From Pseudonocardia alni (GTDB taxonomy: Bacteria > Actinomycetota > Actinomycetes > Mycobacteriales > Pseudonocardiaceae), in assembly GCF_002813375.1 (NCBI RefSeq), contig NZ_PHUJ01000003.1, positions 124,001 to 188,000 on the forward strand: a stretch of DNA of 64,000 nucleotides. Direction: 5' to 3'. The position numbers and the translations under genes were made by a program. The notes beneath the pieces are model-generated. The model had not been told where the DNA came from. It ran no database searches and was given only the letters and a program-made list of their open reading frames with translations. Shown here piece after piece: positions 51,946 through 60,583 of the stretch (position 1 is its first letter; each line of letters opens with the position of its first letter).

Positions 51946-53367
51946 CTACCAGGAGGACACGCGGTAGTTCTTCAGGAACACTCCGTGCAGGTCCTCGCCG
52001 GCCTCCCCGGCGACGATCGGGTGGTAGACCCGGGCGGCGCCGTCGGCGAGGTCGAGCGGGGCGTGGAACCCCTCCTCGGCCAGGCGCAGCTTCATCGGGT
52101 GCGGACGCTCGTCGGTGATCCAGCCGGTGTCCACCGCGGTCATCAGGATCCGGTCGGTCGCGAACATCTCGCCCGCGCTGGTGCGGGTCAGCATGTTCAG
52201 CGCGGCCTTCGCCATGTTCGTGTGCGGGTGCCCGGGCCCCTTGTAGCCGCGTCCGAACACGCCCTCCATCGCCGAGACGTTCACGACGTACTTGTTGCGG
52301 GCGCTCGACGCCGCCATCGCCGGGCGCAGCCGCGAGACCAGCACGAACGGCGCCGTCTGGTTGCACAGCTGCACCTCGAGCAGCTCGAGCGGGTCCACGT
52401 GCTGGACGTGGTCGACCCAGCTGTTGACCGCCGCGGTGTCGGGCAGCAGCCCGCCCGCGTCCACCGCGGTGCCGGCGGCCATCCGCTCCGGCGACGCCGA
52501 ACGGGCCGTCGTCGCCAGCGCGGCCAGGTCGCGCCCGCCCGGGACCGCGCCGGCCAGCAGGAGCGGGTGCTCGCGCGAGGCACTGGTGAACGACACGATC
52601 TCCGGCAGCTCGCCCGCCGGCAGCTCCTCGTGCTCGGCGGCCTCCAGCGCGGAGTACGAGCCGGGGGAGCGGCGCACCGTCTGCGCGGCGTTGTTGACCA
52701 GGATGTCCAGCGGCCCCGCGGCGGCGACCTCGTCGGCGACGGCGACGACCTGGCCCGGGTCACGCAGATCCACCCCGATCACCCGCAGCCGGTGCAGCCA
52801 CTGCGCCGAGTCGGGCAGCGCGGCGAAGCGGCGGGCGGCGTCGCGCGGGAAACGGGTGGTGATGGTGAGGTGCGCGCCGTCGCGCAGCAGCCGCAGCGCG
52901 ATGTACATCCCGATCTTGGCGCGGCCGCCGGTGAGCAGCGCGCGGCGCCCGGACAGGTCGGTACGGGCGTCGCGGTGGGCACGGTGCGCGGCGGCGCAGT
53001 CCTGGCACAGCTGGTGGTAGAAGGCGTCGACGACGGTGTAGCGCGTCTTGCACACGTAGCAGCCGCGGGCGCGGTGCAGCGTCCCCGCGGTCGCGCCGGG
53101 GGTGGTCGACACCAGCGGGATGCCGGCGGTCTCGTCGTCGATGCGTCCGGCCGCGCCGGTCGCGGTGGCGGCGGTGACGGCCTCGTCGGAGGACTTCTCG
53201 GCCTGCCGCTTCTCGGCGCGGCGCCGCAGCCGCACCGACTTCCAGATCCCCGCGGTCGCCCGCCGGACGACCACGGCGTCGGGGTGTTCGGGTGGCAGGT
53301 CGTCGACCCGGGCCAGTACCTTCAGCGCGGTCGCGAGCTCGTCCGGGTCGATGCCGGGGCTGGACAC
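51946..53367 (-). CDS. SDR oxidoreductase with N-terminal Cys4 zinc knuckle
   Basis: A 473-residue protein. A charged N-terminal ~90 residues precede a Cys4 motif (RGCYVCKTRYTVVDAFYHQL, CQDCAAAH) and then an SDR domain with GRRALLTGGRAKIGMYIALR, ILVNNAAQTVRRSPG, a Ser in YVVNVSAMEGVFGRG and a likely active-site Lys (MAKAALNML). The usual YxxxK Tyr is not evident at the expected place: the residues before the Lys read HPHTNMAK. GTG at 53367 has AGGAG upstream. It may bind Zn at the knuckle. Substrate unknown. Confidence 0.8.
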   Translation of the reverse strand: MSSPGIDPDELATALKVLARVDDLPPEHPDAVVVRRATAGIWKSVRLRRRAEKRQAEKSSDEAVTAATATGAAGRIDDETAGIPLVSTTPGATAGTLHRARGCYVCKTRYTVVDAFYHQLCQDCAAAHRAHRDARTDLSGRRALLTGGRAKIGMYIALRLLRDGAHLTITTRFPRDAARRFAALPDSAQWLHRLRVIGVDLRDPGQVVAVADEVAAAGPLDILVNNAAQTVRRSPGSYSALEAAEHEELPAGELPEIVSFTSASREHPLLLAGAVPGGRDLAALATTARSASPERMAAGTAVDAGGLLPDTAAVNSWVDHVQHVDPLELLEVQLCNQTAPFVLVSRLRPAMAASSARNKYVVNVSAMEGVFGRGYKGPGHPHTNMAKAALNMLTRTSAGEMFATDRILMTAVDTGWITDERPHPMKLRLAEEGFHAPLDLADGAARVYHPIVAGEAGEDLHGVFLKNYRVSSW

Positions 53368-53430
53368 CGGGACACTCCTGGGATCGGTGGTCGGGGGACG
53401 GGCGTCGATCCTAGTTCCCCCGATTCCGGC

Positions 53431-54090
53431 TCAGGACGCCAGCGGCTGCGCGAGCCCGACCTCCTCGGCCATCTCGGTGAGGACGGCGATGTTCAGCTCG
53501 AAGGCGTGCACCGCCTCGGCGAGCAGCCGGGCCCGCTGCGCCGGGGTCCAGGCCGCGTCGTCGAGCAGGGCGCGGTACCGGGTCCGGAACGCCGACGGGC
53601 TGCCGAGGGCCCTGAAGTCGTAGAACAGCCGCCCGGGGCCCTCGATGCCGTAGGTGCGCTGCAGGACCTTCCCGACGACCTGGCCGCCGGCCAGGTCACC
53701 CAGGTAGCGGGTGTAGTGGTGGGCCACGAACAGCGCCGGGTCCGAAGCGGCCTCGCGCAGCCGCGCCACGTAGGCCGCCGTGGAGGGCAGGACCCGCGGG
53801 ACGCCGCCGCCGAGGGCGTCGAGGTCGGCGTGCAGGGCGGGCACCCGGCGCAGCTCGTCGATCACGAACGGGGCCGCGACCGGGTCGGCGGCCAGGGCGT
53901 CCCCGGCCTCCTCCAGCGCGGTGTAGATCGCGACGTACTGCTCGGCGAGCAGGGTGTAGGCGTCCAACGGGAGATCACCGTCGAACAGCGCCCCGAAGTA
54001 GCTGCACCGGTGGGCCCGCTCGTGCACCGCCCAGGTGGCCTGGCGGAGATCGGCGGACAGCGTGCCCGTGATGGGGGTCGTGGCGTCCAT
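53431..54090 (-). CDS. hmuO: Heme oxygenase (HmuO type)
   Basis: A 219-residue heme oxygenase that opens heme to biliverdin, CO and iron. The proximal His is H23 in WAVHERAHRCSYF, and the distal helix holds YLGDLAGGQVVGKVLQRTYG (G131-Q137). GGGAGG precedes the ATG. The upstream gap carries an IdeR box over the -35 and a perfect TetR-type palindrome just past the -10, so iron and a second signal likely control it. The biliverdin-handling partner is not in the window. Confidence 0.93.
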   Translation of the reverse strand: MDATTPITGTLSADLRQATWAVHERAHRCSYFGALFDGDLPLDAYTLLAEQYVAIYTALEEAGDALAADPVAAPFVIDELRRVPALHADLDALGGGVPRVLPSTAAYVARLREAASDPALFVAHHYTRYLGDLAGGQVVGKVLQRTYGIEGPGRLFYDFRALGSPSAFRTRYRALLDDAAWTPAQRARLLAEAVHAFELNIAVLTEMAEEVGLAQPLAS

Positions 54091-54134
54091 CGGCCCTCCC
54101 GTGACGTGACGTCTGGTGCGACGGCACGGCGCCG

Positions 54135-54155
54135 GATCTGACACCGTGTCAGATC
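54135..54155 (-). promoter_or_regulatory. TetR-type operator of the heme oxygenase gene
   Basis: GATCTGACAC-C-GTGTCAGATC, a perfect 10-1-10 palindrome, starts 3 bp downstream of the -10 TAGCAT (minus, 54159-54164). The TGACAC/GTGTCA arms are a common TetR-family operator type, and a TetR gene lies directly upstream of hmuO. Confidence 0.75.
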
Positions 54156-54174
54156 ACGATGCTAAGGGCTGGAT

Positions 54175-54193
54175 GCGGGTAAGGCTAGCCTCA
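54175..54193 (-). promoter_or_regulatory. IdeR box over the hmuO promoter -35
   Basis: On the plus strand GCGGGTAAGGCTAGCCTCA matches the IdeR consensus at about 14 of 19 positions, with the central AGGCTAnCCT intact. The minus-strand -35 hexamer TAGCCT (54182-54187) lies within it and is 17 bp from TAGCAT. It overlaps the stop codon of the tetR gene. Confidence 0.6.
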
Positions 54194-54790
54194 GTCGCGG
54201 ACAATCGTCGAGACCGCTCGCAGCACGGCGGCCACCGCGGTCTCCACCGTCGCGTCCAGCGCGTCCGGCTCGACCTCGACGATCCGACGGCTCGACAGCG
54301 CGGCCGAGACCACGGCGGCGAGCACGTGCGGGTCGTCGTCGACCATCGAGCCGTCGGCGGCGCCGGCCCGGAGGACGGCCACCAGCCGGTCGGAGATGGG
54401 GTCGGCGTGCGCGGCGATCCGCCGGTAGGCGGCCGGGTCGAGGGCACCGGCCAGCGCCTGGCCGGGCGGGAGGTGGAACTCGGCGAGGCGGCGCAGCTGC
54501 AGCCGGGCGAAGGCGGCGAGCCGTTCGCGGGGGTCCGCGGCCTCGGCGAGCGCGGCGTCGAGCTCGGCGACGTAGCGCTCCGCCTCGTGCTCGACGAACG
54601 CGACGAGCAGGGCCTGGCGGTCGGGGAAGTGGTTGTAGAGCGCCGTGCGCCCCACGCCGGCGGCCGCGGCGACCCCGGACAGGGTCACCGTGTCGAAGCC
54701 ACGTTCGTAGAGCTGCCCGCGCAGGGCGTCGAACACCCGCTCGCGCACCTGCTCGCGGTGCGTCGCCAGCGAGCCCAGGACCTTCGGCAC
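54191..54790 (-). CDS. TetR-family regulator adjacent to heme oxygenase
   Basis: A 199-residue TetR protein. HTH: TVTLSGVAAAAGVGRTALYN with HFPDRQALLVAFVEHEAERY. The ligand domain has no recognisable signature. GTG at 54790 lies 7 nt after TACACT (minus, 54798-54803), so it is leaderless. It is immediately upstream of hmuO on the same strand, separated by a perfect palindromic operator, so it probably represses hmuO. A heme or iron-linked ligand is a reasonable guess only. Confidence 0.88.
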   Translation of the reverse strand: MPKVLGSLATHREQVRERVFDALRGQLYERGFDTVTLSGVAAAAGVGRTALYNHFPDRQALLVAFVEHEAERYVAELDAALAEAADPRERLAAFARLQLRRLAEFHLPPGQALAGALDPAAYRRIAAHADPISDRLVAVLRAGAADGSMVDDDPHVLAAVVSAALSSRRIVEVEPDALDATVETAVAAVLRAVSTIVRD

Positions 54791-54830
54791 GCGGGCCAGT
54801 GTAGGCCCGCGTGCCGGTCGGCCCGGAACC

Positions 54831-55316
54831 TCAGAGCTGCGCGAGCACCGACTCGACGCCGGAGATCTCGACGGTCGGCGGGACCGGCTCGACGCCGATC
54901 CAGCGCACGACGCCGTCGGTGATGATCGCGGCGTAGCGCTGCGACCGGGTACCGAGGCCGAACTTCGACCCGTCCATGTCCAGACCGGCGGCCTTGGCGA
55001 AGTCGCCGTTGCCGTCGGCGAGCATGAGCACCGCGTCGCCGGCGCCGCGGGACTCGGCCCAGGCCTCCAGGACGAACGCGTCGTTGACCGAGGTGCAGGC
55101 CACGGTGTCGACGCCCTTGGCCTTGAGCTCGTCGCGGCGCAGGACGTAGCCGGGCAGGTGGGTGTCGGAGCAGGCCGGGGTGAACGCGCCGGGCACACCG
55201 AACAGCACGACCGTGCCGGTGCCGAGCACCGAGGCGCTCTGCACGGGCTTCGGGCCCTCGGCGGACGGGGTCATCAGGGTGACGTCGGGGATCTGGTCAC
55301 CGGCGGCGAGAGCCAC
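54831..55316 (-). CDS. Peroxiredoxin (Prx5/hybrid type)
   Basis: A 161-residue thiol peroxidase. The peroxidatic Cys is C49 in GVPGAFTPACSDTHLPGY, and the second block is SVNDAFVLEAWAESRGAGDA. It lacks a glutaredoxin domain. It reduces peroxides in the cytosol. GTG has AGGAGG 5 nt upstream. It is upstream of tetR and hmuO with a 40-bp gap, so oxidative stress and heme breakdown genes are neighbours. Confidence 0.9.
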   Translation of the reverse strand: MALAAGDQIPDVTLMTPSAEGPKPVQSASVLGTGTVVLFGVPGAFTPACSDTHLPGYVLRRDELKAKGVDTVACTSVNDAFVLEAWAESRGAGDAVLMLADGNGDFAKAAGLDMDGSKFGLGTRSQRYAAIITDGVVRWIGVEPVPPTVEISGVESVLAQL

Positions 55317-55438
55317 GGGTTCCTCCTGGTGCTGCGGGGTGGAGCGGTCGGGACCGACCCTAGTCCGCCACCGCCCCGCCCGGCCCCGCGCCGTCGTCAC
55401 ACCCCGTCCTGTCGCCGGGCACCGCCGCCGGCGCCGCA

Positions 55439-55479
55439 CGGGTTCCGCGCCGTGCGTACACCGTGCGGCGCGGAACCCG
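55439..55479 (-). terminator. Very strong hairpin terminator after the amine oxidase gene
   Basis: A perfect 14-bp stem (CGGGTTCCGCGCCG with CGGCGCGGAACCCG) with a 13-nt loop, 8 bp past the amine oxidase stop codon. It separates that operon from the peroxiredoxin promoter region. Confidence 0.8.
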
Positions 55480-55487
55480 CGCGGCCG

Positions 55488-57389
55488 TCAGTGGCAGCTC
55501 GTGGGCGCCGGCGGGACGTCGAGGGTGGGGTTGCGGTCGAAGAACCCGGCGGGCTTCAGGACGAAGCCGGTGTAGTCGACCGGCATGACCGGCCAGTCCT
55601 CCGGCCGCGGGAAGTGGGTCAGCCCGAAGGTGTGCCACAGCACGACGTCCTGGCCGTCGAGGTCACGGTCCGCGGCCACCCAGGAGGGCAGTCCGTCCCC
55701 ACCCGGGTTCTGGTTGACGAAGTCACCGGCCGGGTAGCGCTGCGCCGGGTCGTAGCGGGTCACCCACAGCGCCTTCGAGGCGAACGTCGCCCGCGCGTGG
55801 ATCGACGACGCCGGGTCCGCCAGCAGGGTGGGCTGCCCGTGCGGATGCAGGACGTAGCCGACCGGCCGACCCAGGGCGTTGGTCCTCTCGGTGTTCACCA
55901 CGTGCCAGACCCGCCCGGACCCCGGGTCGGCGTCCCGCTGGGCCTGCGACTCGCGGGTCAGCCGGGTCGCCGAGCGGGCGAACGCGTTGCCGTGGGCGTT
56001 GCCCTCGCCCATCGGCACGCGGACCGCCTCGACCTCCTCGACGGCGTTGGCCGTGCCGTCGACGGTCATGTCCAGCCGCGCGGAGAACAGGTGCTGGTGG
56101 AACGGAGCACCCAGGCCGGGCGCGACCTCGGTGGCGTACTCGCCGGGCCTACCGGAGGTGAACACGATGCCGGTCGCCTTGCACTCCAGCTCGATGGTGC
56201 CGTCGAGGTAGAGGTACCAGTAGAAGCCGTAGTCGTAGTTGCCGATCGGGGTGAAGAACGAGATCACCAGGCGACGCTGGCGGCGCACCTCACGGGCGCC
56301 GGTGAAGATGTCGGTGTGCTTCCAGAGGACGCCGTGGTCCTCCTCGTGCATGCAGATGGCGTTGCTGATCGTGCGCGGGTTGCCCAGGTCGTCGGCGACC
56401 ACCGCGTCGAGGTAGTGGATGTCGCCGAGGCAGTCGCAGCCCAGCTGCAGGGAGTCGGCGTAGCGGGCGAACATGTACTCGCCGCAGTCGAAGTAGTTCT
56501 GCCAGAACCGCACCGGCGCCGGGTCGGCGTAGGGCACGACCATCTCCGCGACCGAGGCGCGATAGCAGATCGGGCGCTCGTCGAAGGCGATCTGGTGCAG
56601 GGTCAGGCCCTCGCGCTCGTTGAACCCGACGCGCAGGTCCCACTTGCCCCAGCGGACCCGGCCGTCGGTGACGGTGAACGAGCGCCCCTCGGGCTGGGTG
56701 ATCTCGATCGGCTTGAGCGAGGTCATGTGCTCGCCCTGCACGGCCGGGTCGTCGAAGTTCCCGCTGGTCGCGGGCACCGGCACGACACCGGTGTCGATCA
56801 CCCGGTCGACCGTGCGGGCGGTGAGGTCGACGTAGGCGACGAGCCCGTCCACCGGATGTGCCCAGGCGTGGTCGGCCTCGTGGTCCTGGCGGAACCCGAA
56901 GGCGCGGGCGAGGCGGCGGCCCTTCTCCCCGGGGATGTCGTAGACGCCGGCCGACAGCGGCACGGCGCGCACCGAGGCGGGCTCCAGCCCGCGCTTCTCC
57001 AGCGCGGCGAGCCAGTCCGGCGAGGCGTTCAGGACGTCCTCGATGAACTCGAACTCCGAGTCGATGATCGGCGGCTGCCCCTCCCGCTCGGGCTCCAGCT
57101 CGCGGCAGGAGACCAGCTCGCGACGGGTGACCGAGACGACCGTGTCGTGGGAGCGGCCGGTGCCCAGGTCCAGCAGCACCGCGCGGAAGCTGCGCTCGGC
57201 GTCGGCGCCGTCGGGGTGGGCGAGGACCTCGGACTTGGGCGGCTCCTCGGGGGCGAAGAACGCGAAGCGGACGTGCTCGGTGAGCAGCCCGGCCGCGGCG
57301 AGGACCTCGCGGACGACGGTGACCTCGGCCTCCGTGGTCGGGGCCAGCGGGTGGCTCGCGGTGGTGCGCGGCTCCTGGACGGCGGTCAT
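55488..57389 (-). CDS. Copper-containing primary amine oxidase
   Basis: A 633-residue quinoprotein that oxidises a primary amine to aldehyde, ammonia and H2O2. The TPQ precursor is Y385 in TPIGNYDYGFYW, the catalytic base D301 is in FWQNYFDCGEYMF, and copper His H431 and H433 are in GAPFHQHLFSARLD; a third His lies in TFGLTHFPRPEDWPV. These positions match Arthrobacter enzyme numbering within three residues. No signal peptide. Its ATG overlaps the stop of the APC permease gene, so uptake and oxidation are coupled. Substrate (such as tyramine, histamine or phenylethylamine) is undetermined. Confidence 0.95.
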   Translation of the reverse strand: MTAVQEPRTTASHPLAPTTEAEVTVVREVLAAAGLLTEHVRFAFFAPEEPPKSEVLAHPDGADAERSFRAVLLDLGTGRSHDTVVSVTRRELVSCRELEPEREGQPPIIDSEFEFIEDVLNASPDWLAALEKRGLEPASVRAVPLSAGVYDIPGEKGRRLARAFGFRQDHEADHAWAHPVDGLVAYVDLTARTVDRVIDTGVVPVPATSGNFDDPAVQGEHMTSLKPIEITQPEGRSFTVTDGRVRWGKWDLRVGFNEREGLTLHQIAFDERPICYRASVAEMVVPYADPAPVRFWQNYFDCGEYMFARYADSLQLGCDCLGDIHYLDAVVADDLGNPRTISNAICMHEEDHGVLWKHTDIFTGAREVRRQRRLVISFFTPIGNYDYGFYWYLYLDGTIELECKATGIVFTSGRPGEYATEVAPGLGAPFHQHLFSARLDMTVDGTANAVEEVEAVRVPMGEGNAHGNAFARSATRLTRESQAQRDADPGSGRVWHVVNTERTNALGRPVGYVLHPHGQPTLLADPASSIHARATFASKALWVTRYDPAQRYPAGDFVNQNPGGDGLPSWVAADRDLDGQDVVLWHTFGLTHFPRPEDWPVMPVDYTGFVLKPAGFFDRNPTLDVPPAPTSCH

Positions 57390-58948
57390 CGGGTCTCCTC
57401 CTGGAGGTCGGTTCCGGCGGTGTCGTGCGCGGTGTCGTGCGCGGTGTCGTGCGCGGTGTCGTGCGCGGTGTCGTTCCCGGTGACGGTTCCGGGCGCGTCG
57501 GGCGAGGGCAAGGTCTCGGGGCGGGCACCCGTGAATCGGGTCAGGACCGTTCCGAGCACGAACGCGGCGACCAGGACCCCGCCGATGGCGAGGGCCAGCG
57601 CGGGGGGGCCGCCGATGAGCGTCGGGAAGTTCGCGACGGTCAGCCACAGGCAGACCAGCAGACCGGCCAGCCCCAGCGCCGGGGCCAGGGCGGTGTGCCA
57701 GAACCGGGTGTCGACGCGCGAGCGGCGAAAGAACACCAGCACCGCAGCGCAGGTCAGCGCCATCAGCGCGAGCACCCCGAGGGTCGCGGTCCCGGCCATC
57801 CAGGCGAACACCTGGGTCACCGGGTCCATCCCGGTCACCGCGAACACCGCGATCAGCGCCAGCGCGGTGCCCGACTGGGCCGCCGACGCGGCGTGCGGCG
57901 AGGCGTGCCGGGCGTGGCTGCGGCCCAGCGCGGGGGGCATCGAGCCGGCGTTGCCGAGGGCGAACAGGTAGCGCGAGAGCACGTTGTGGAACGACAGCAG
58001 CGCCGCGAACAGGCTCGTGACCAGCAGGACCTGGGCCAGGTCGCCGCCGACCGGGCCGAGCACCGCGGTGATCGTCGTGACGATCATGTTCCCGGGGTCC
58101 TCGGTCGCGCGGGCCACGGCGCCGTCGTCGCCCCAGGCGGAGACGACGGCCCACGACGACAGGGTGTAGAACGCGCCGATCAGCACGAGGGCCAGGTAGG
58201 TCGCGCGGGGGACGGTGCGCTCGGGGTCGCGGGCCTCGTCACGGAACACCGCGGTGGCCTCGAACCCGATGAACGAGGCGATCGCGAACATGATCGCGAT
58301 GCCGAGCGAGCCGGACAGGAACTGCGACGGCACGAACAGCGCCGTCGAGCGGCCGGAGCCGAGCCCGCCGGTCGCGGCGACGACGGCGTCGAACACCAGC
58401 ACGATCGCGACCTCGGCGACCAGCAGCGTGCCCAGGACCCTGCCGGACAGCTCGATGTGGCGGTAGCCGAGCACCCCGGCGACGACGAGCGCCGCGGCCG
58501 CGTAGAGGTACCAGGGCAGTGCGGGCCCGCCGTGGTGCTGCACCAGCGCGTCGACGGTCGCGCCCAGGTAGCCGTAGACCGCGGCCTGCACCGCGGTGTA
58601 GGTGACCAGCGCGAGGAAGGCCGAGCCCAGGCCCGGCGCGGCACCGAGCCCGCGGGCGACGTAGGCGTAGAACGCGCCGGCACCCGGCACGTGCCGCGAC
58701 ATCGCGCAGAAGCCCACCGCGAACAGCAGCAGCACCACCGCGCACAGCACGAAGGTCATCGGGAACGCGGCACCGTTGCCCGCGGCCAGCCCCAGCGGCA
58801 CCGTCCCGGCGACGACGGTCAGCGGCGCGGCCGCGGCGACCACCATGAACACGATCGACCCGGCGCCCAGCGTCCCGCGCAGACGGTGCCGGTCCGCGGG
58901 CTCCGGGGACGGCGACGGTGGTGACGGGCGGGGCGCGGGTGCGCTCAC
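57386..58948 (-). CDS. APC-family amine/amino acid permease
   Basis: A 520-residue transporter with about 12 membrane helices; family blocks include GTLGAGSIVFMVVAAAAPLT, SRHVPGAGAFYAYVARGLG and FIGFEATAVFRDEARDPERT. The C terminus ends in an TAHD repeat (four copies) and an acidic tail. AGGAGG precedes the GTG. It is the first gene of the operon with the amine oxidase and so is the likely amine importer. Confidence 0.9.
   Translation of the reverse strand: MSAPAPRPSPPSPSPEPADRHRLRGTLGAGSIVFMVVAAAAPLTVVAGTVPLGLAAGNGAAFPMTFVLCAVVLLLFAVGFCAMSRHVPGAGAFYAYVARGLGAAPGLGSAFLALVTYTAVQAAVYGYLGATVDALVQHHGGPALPWYLYAAAALVVAGVLGYRHIELSGRVLGTLLVAEVAIVLVFDAVVAATGGLGSGRSTALFVPSQFLSGSLGIAIMFAIASFIGFEATAVFRDEARDPERTVPRATYLALVLIGAFYTLSSWAVVSAWGDDGAVARATEDPGNMIVTTITAVLGPVGGDLAQVLLVTSLFAALLSFHNVLSRYLFALGNAGSMPPALGRSHARHASPHAASAAQSGTALALIAVFAVTGMDPVTQVFAWMAGTATLGVLALMALTCAAVLVFFRRSRVDTRFWHTALAPALGLAGLLVCLWLTVANFPTLIGGPPALALAIGGVLVAAFVLGTVLTRFTGARPETLPSPDAPGTVTGNDTAHDTAHDTAHDTAHDTAGTDLQEETR
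57418..57477. repeat. 12-bp tandem repeat in the 3' end of the APC permease gene
   Basis: Four identical 12-bp units (plus strand CGGTGTCGTGCG, 57418-57465) and a partial fifth encode the TAHD repeats of the permease tail. Copy changes would stay in frame. Confidence 0.9.
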
Positions 58949-59054
58949 GGTTCCTCCTGGCGGTCGAGGCGGACGTCGGGTGCCGGGACGGTGGCCGGTG
59001 CCGCGGACCGTGCACAACGCCGGATCCCGTGTGGTGCGAATCACCGGCTGTGGT

Positions 59055-59073
59055 GTTCCCGCACTGCGGGAAC
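59055..59073. promoter_or_regulatory. Palindrome between divergent APC operons, candidate IclR operator
   Basis: GTTCCCGC-ACT-GCGGGAAC, a perfect 8-3-8 inverted repeat, in the 231-bp gap between the amine oxidase operon and the second permease. IclR-family sites are often short palindromes of this kind, and an IclR gene closes the second operon. The plus-strand -10 candidate is TAGTGT (59134-59139). Confidence 0.6.
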
Positions 59074-59179
59074 GGCGCCGGAGTTTTTCTCGTTCGACCC
59101 GTCGTCGCTGGTCATGGCGTCGACACGGGGAGCTAGTGTCCGCGGGCGAGGATCACCGGTGAGGGCGGGGAGGGGCGTC

Positions 59180-60583
59180 GTGACGTCGTTGCGTGACCGG
59201 TCACCGGTGCACGGCCTGGCCCGGCGACGACTGGGCCCGGCCGACGTCGCGGCCCAGTCGATCGCCGGATCGGCACCCTCGGCGGCGATGGCGGCCACCC
59301 CGGTGATCGTCGCGGGCATGGCCGGGGCGGGCACGGTGTGGTCGTTCGTCGTCGCCGGTGTGCTCGCGCTGCTCGTCGCCGCCTCGGTCGCCCGGTTCAC
59401 CCGCCGGATGGCGGCACCCGGCGGGATCTACACGCTGACCGCGCAGGGCCTCGGCGCCGGACCGGCGTTCGCGGCCGGGATCGCGACGCTGGCCGGGTAC
59501 CTGCTGCTGTGCGGCGCGGCGATCGCGGGAGCCGTGGCCTACCTCGGGCCGCTGTGCGGGCCGTGGGCGACCGGGCCGCTCGCGTCGGCACTGCTCGCCG
59601 TCGCGGTCGGCGCGGTGGTGACCGCGCTGGTCGTGCGCGGGGTCCGCCCCGCGGCGCGGGTGGTGCTGCTGGTGGAGGCGGTCGCGGTCGCGGTGCTGGT
59701 CGGGGTGTTCGTGGTGCTGCTCGTCGGCGGCCCGCTGCCCGGCCCCGGCGCGCCCGCCCCGCCCGCCGGTCCGGGTGCGGTCGCCGCGGGCGTGGTGCCC
59801 GCGCTCGCGGCGTTCATCGGGTTCGAGGTGGCGACCTCGCTCGGGGCCGAGGCCCGGCGCCCGTTCCGGTCGGTGCCGCGAGCGGTCACGGCGACCGCGG
59901 CGGTGACCGCGGTGCTCTACGTCTTCGCGGCCGCGGTGCAGGTCGCCGGGTTCGCCGCCGTCCCGGGCGGGCTCGCCGGGCAGACCCAGCCGGTGCAGGT
60001 CCTCGCCGTCGCGCGCGGCTGGTCCTGGATCCCCCCGCTGCTCGACGCCGCCCTCGTCCTGTCCTTCCTCGCCTGCGCCGTCGCGACGACCACCGCGCTG
60101 TCGCGGGTGCTGTTCGCCCTGGCCCGCGACGGCGTCGTACCCCGCCCGCTGGGGCGCACCCACCGCCGGTTCCGCACCCCGCACGTCGCCGTCGGGCTCG
60201 GGGCACCCGCGGCGACGCTCGCGGTCGCCGTCCCGGTCGCGCTGGGCGTTCCGGTCGGGGCGGTGCTCGCCGCGCTGCTCGGCGTCGCGACGGTCGGGTT
60301 CCTCGTCGGCTACGCGCTGGTCTGCCTGGCCGCGCCGGCGTTCCTGCGTCGCATCGGTGAGCTCACCCCGGCCGCGGTCGCGACCGCGGTGGTGGCCGTC
60401 CCGTCGCTGGTCGCGGCCCTGGTCGCGTTCGTCGTCGCCGCCCCGGCCACCGGGATCGCGATCGCCGTGGCGCTCGCGGCCGGTGCGGTGTGGGCCGTCG
60501 TGCTGCGCCGCCGCGGGCGGCTGCACGACCTGGGCGTCTACGACGAGACCGTCGCCTCCGACGTCTGGGGGCGGGCCCGGTGA
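59180..60583 (+). CDS. APC-family permease
   Basis: A 467-residue transporter with about 12 membrane helices. Blocks include LGPADVAAQSIAGSAPSAAM, RRMAAPGGIYTLTAQGLGAG, and AFIGFEVATSLGAEARRPFR. It lacks the long C-terminal tail of the divergent permease. GTG at 59180 follows GGGGAGGGG. Its stop overlaps the IclR start (GTGA). It probably carries an amine or amino acid linked to the divergent amine oxidase. Confidence 0.88.
   Translation: MTSLRDRSPVHGLARRRLGPADVAAQSIAGSAPSAAMAATPVIVAGMAGAGTVWSFVVAGVLALLVAASVARFTRRMAAPGGIYTLTAQGLGAGPAFAAGIATLAGYLLLCGAAIAGAVAYLGPLCGPWATGPLASALLAVAVGAVVTALVVRGVRPAARVVLLVEAVAVAVLVGVFVVLLVGGPLPGPGAPAPPAGPGAVAAGVVPALAAFIGFEVATSLGAEARRPFRSVPRAVTATAAVTAVLYVFAAAVQVAGFAAVPGGLAGQTQPVQVLAVARGWSWIPPLLDAALVLSFLACAVATTTALSRVLFALARDGVVPRPLGRTHRRFRTPHVAVGLGAPAATLAVAVPVALGVPVGAVLAALLGVATVGFLVGYALVCLAAPAFLRRIGELTPAAVATAVVAVPSLVAALVAFVVAAPATGIAIAVALAAGAVWAVVLRRRGRLHDLGVYDETVASDVWGRAR

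Noticed and set aside
57418..57477. Short direct repeats considered as a CRISPR array
   Set aside because: The 12-bp units are contiguous with no spacers and lie in the coding frame of a permease.
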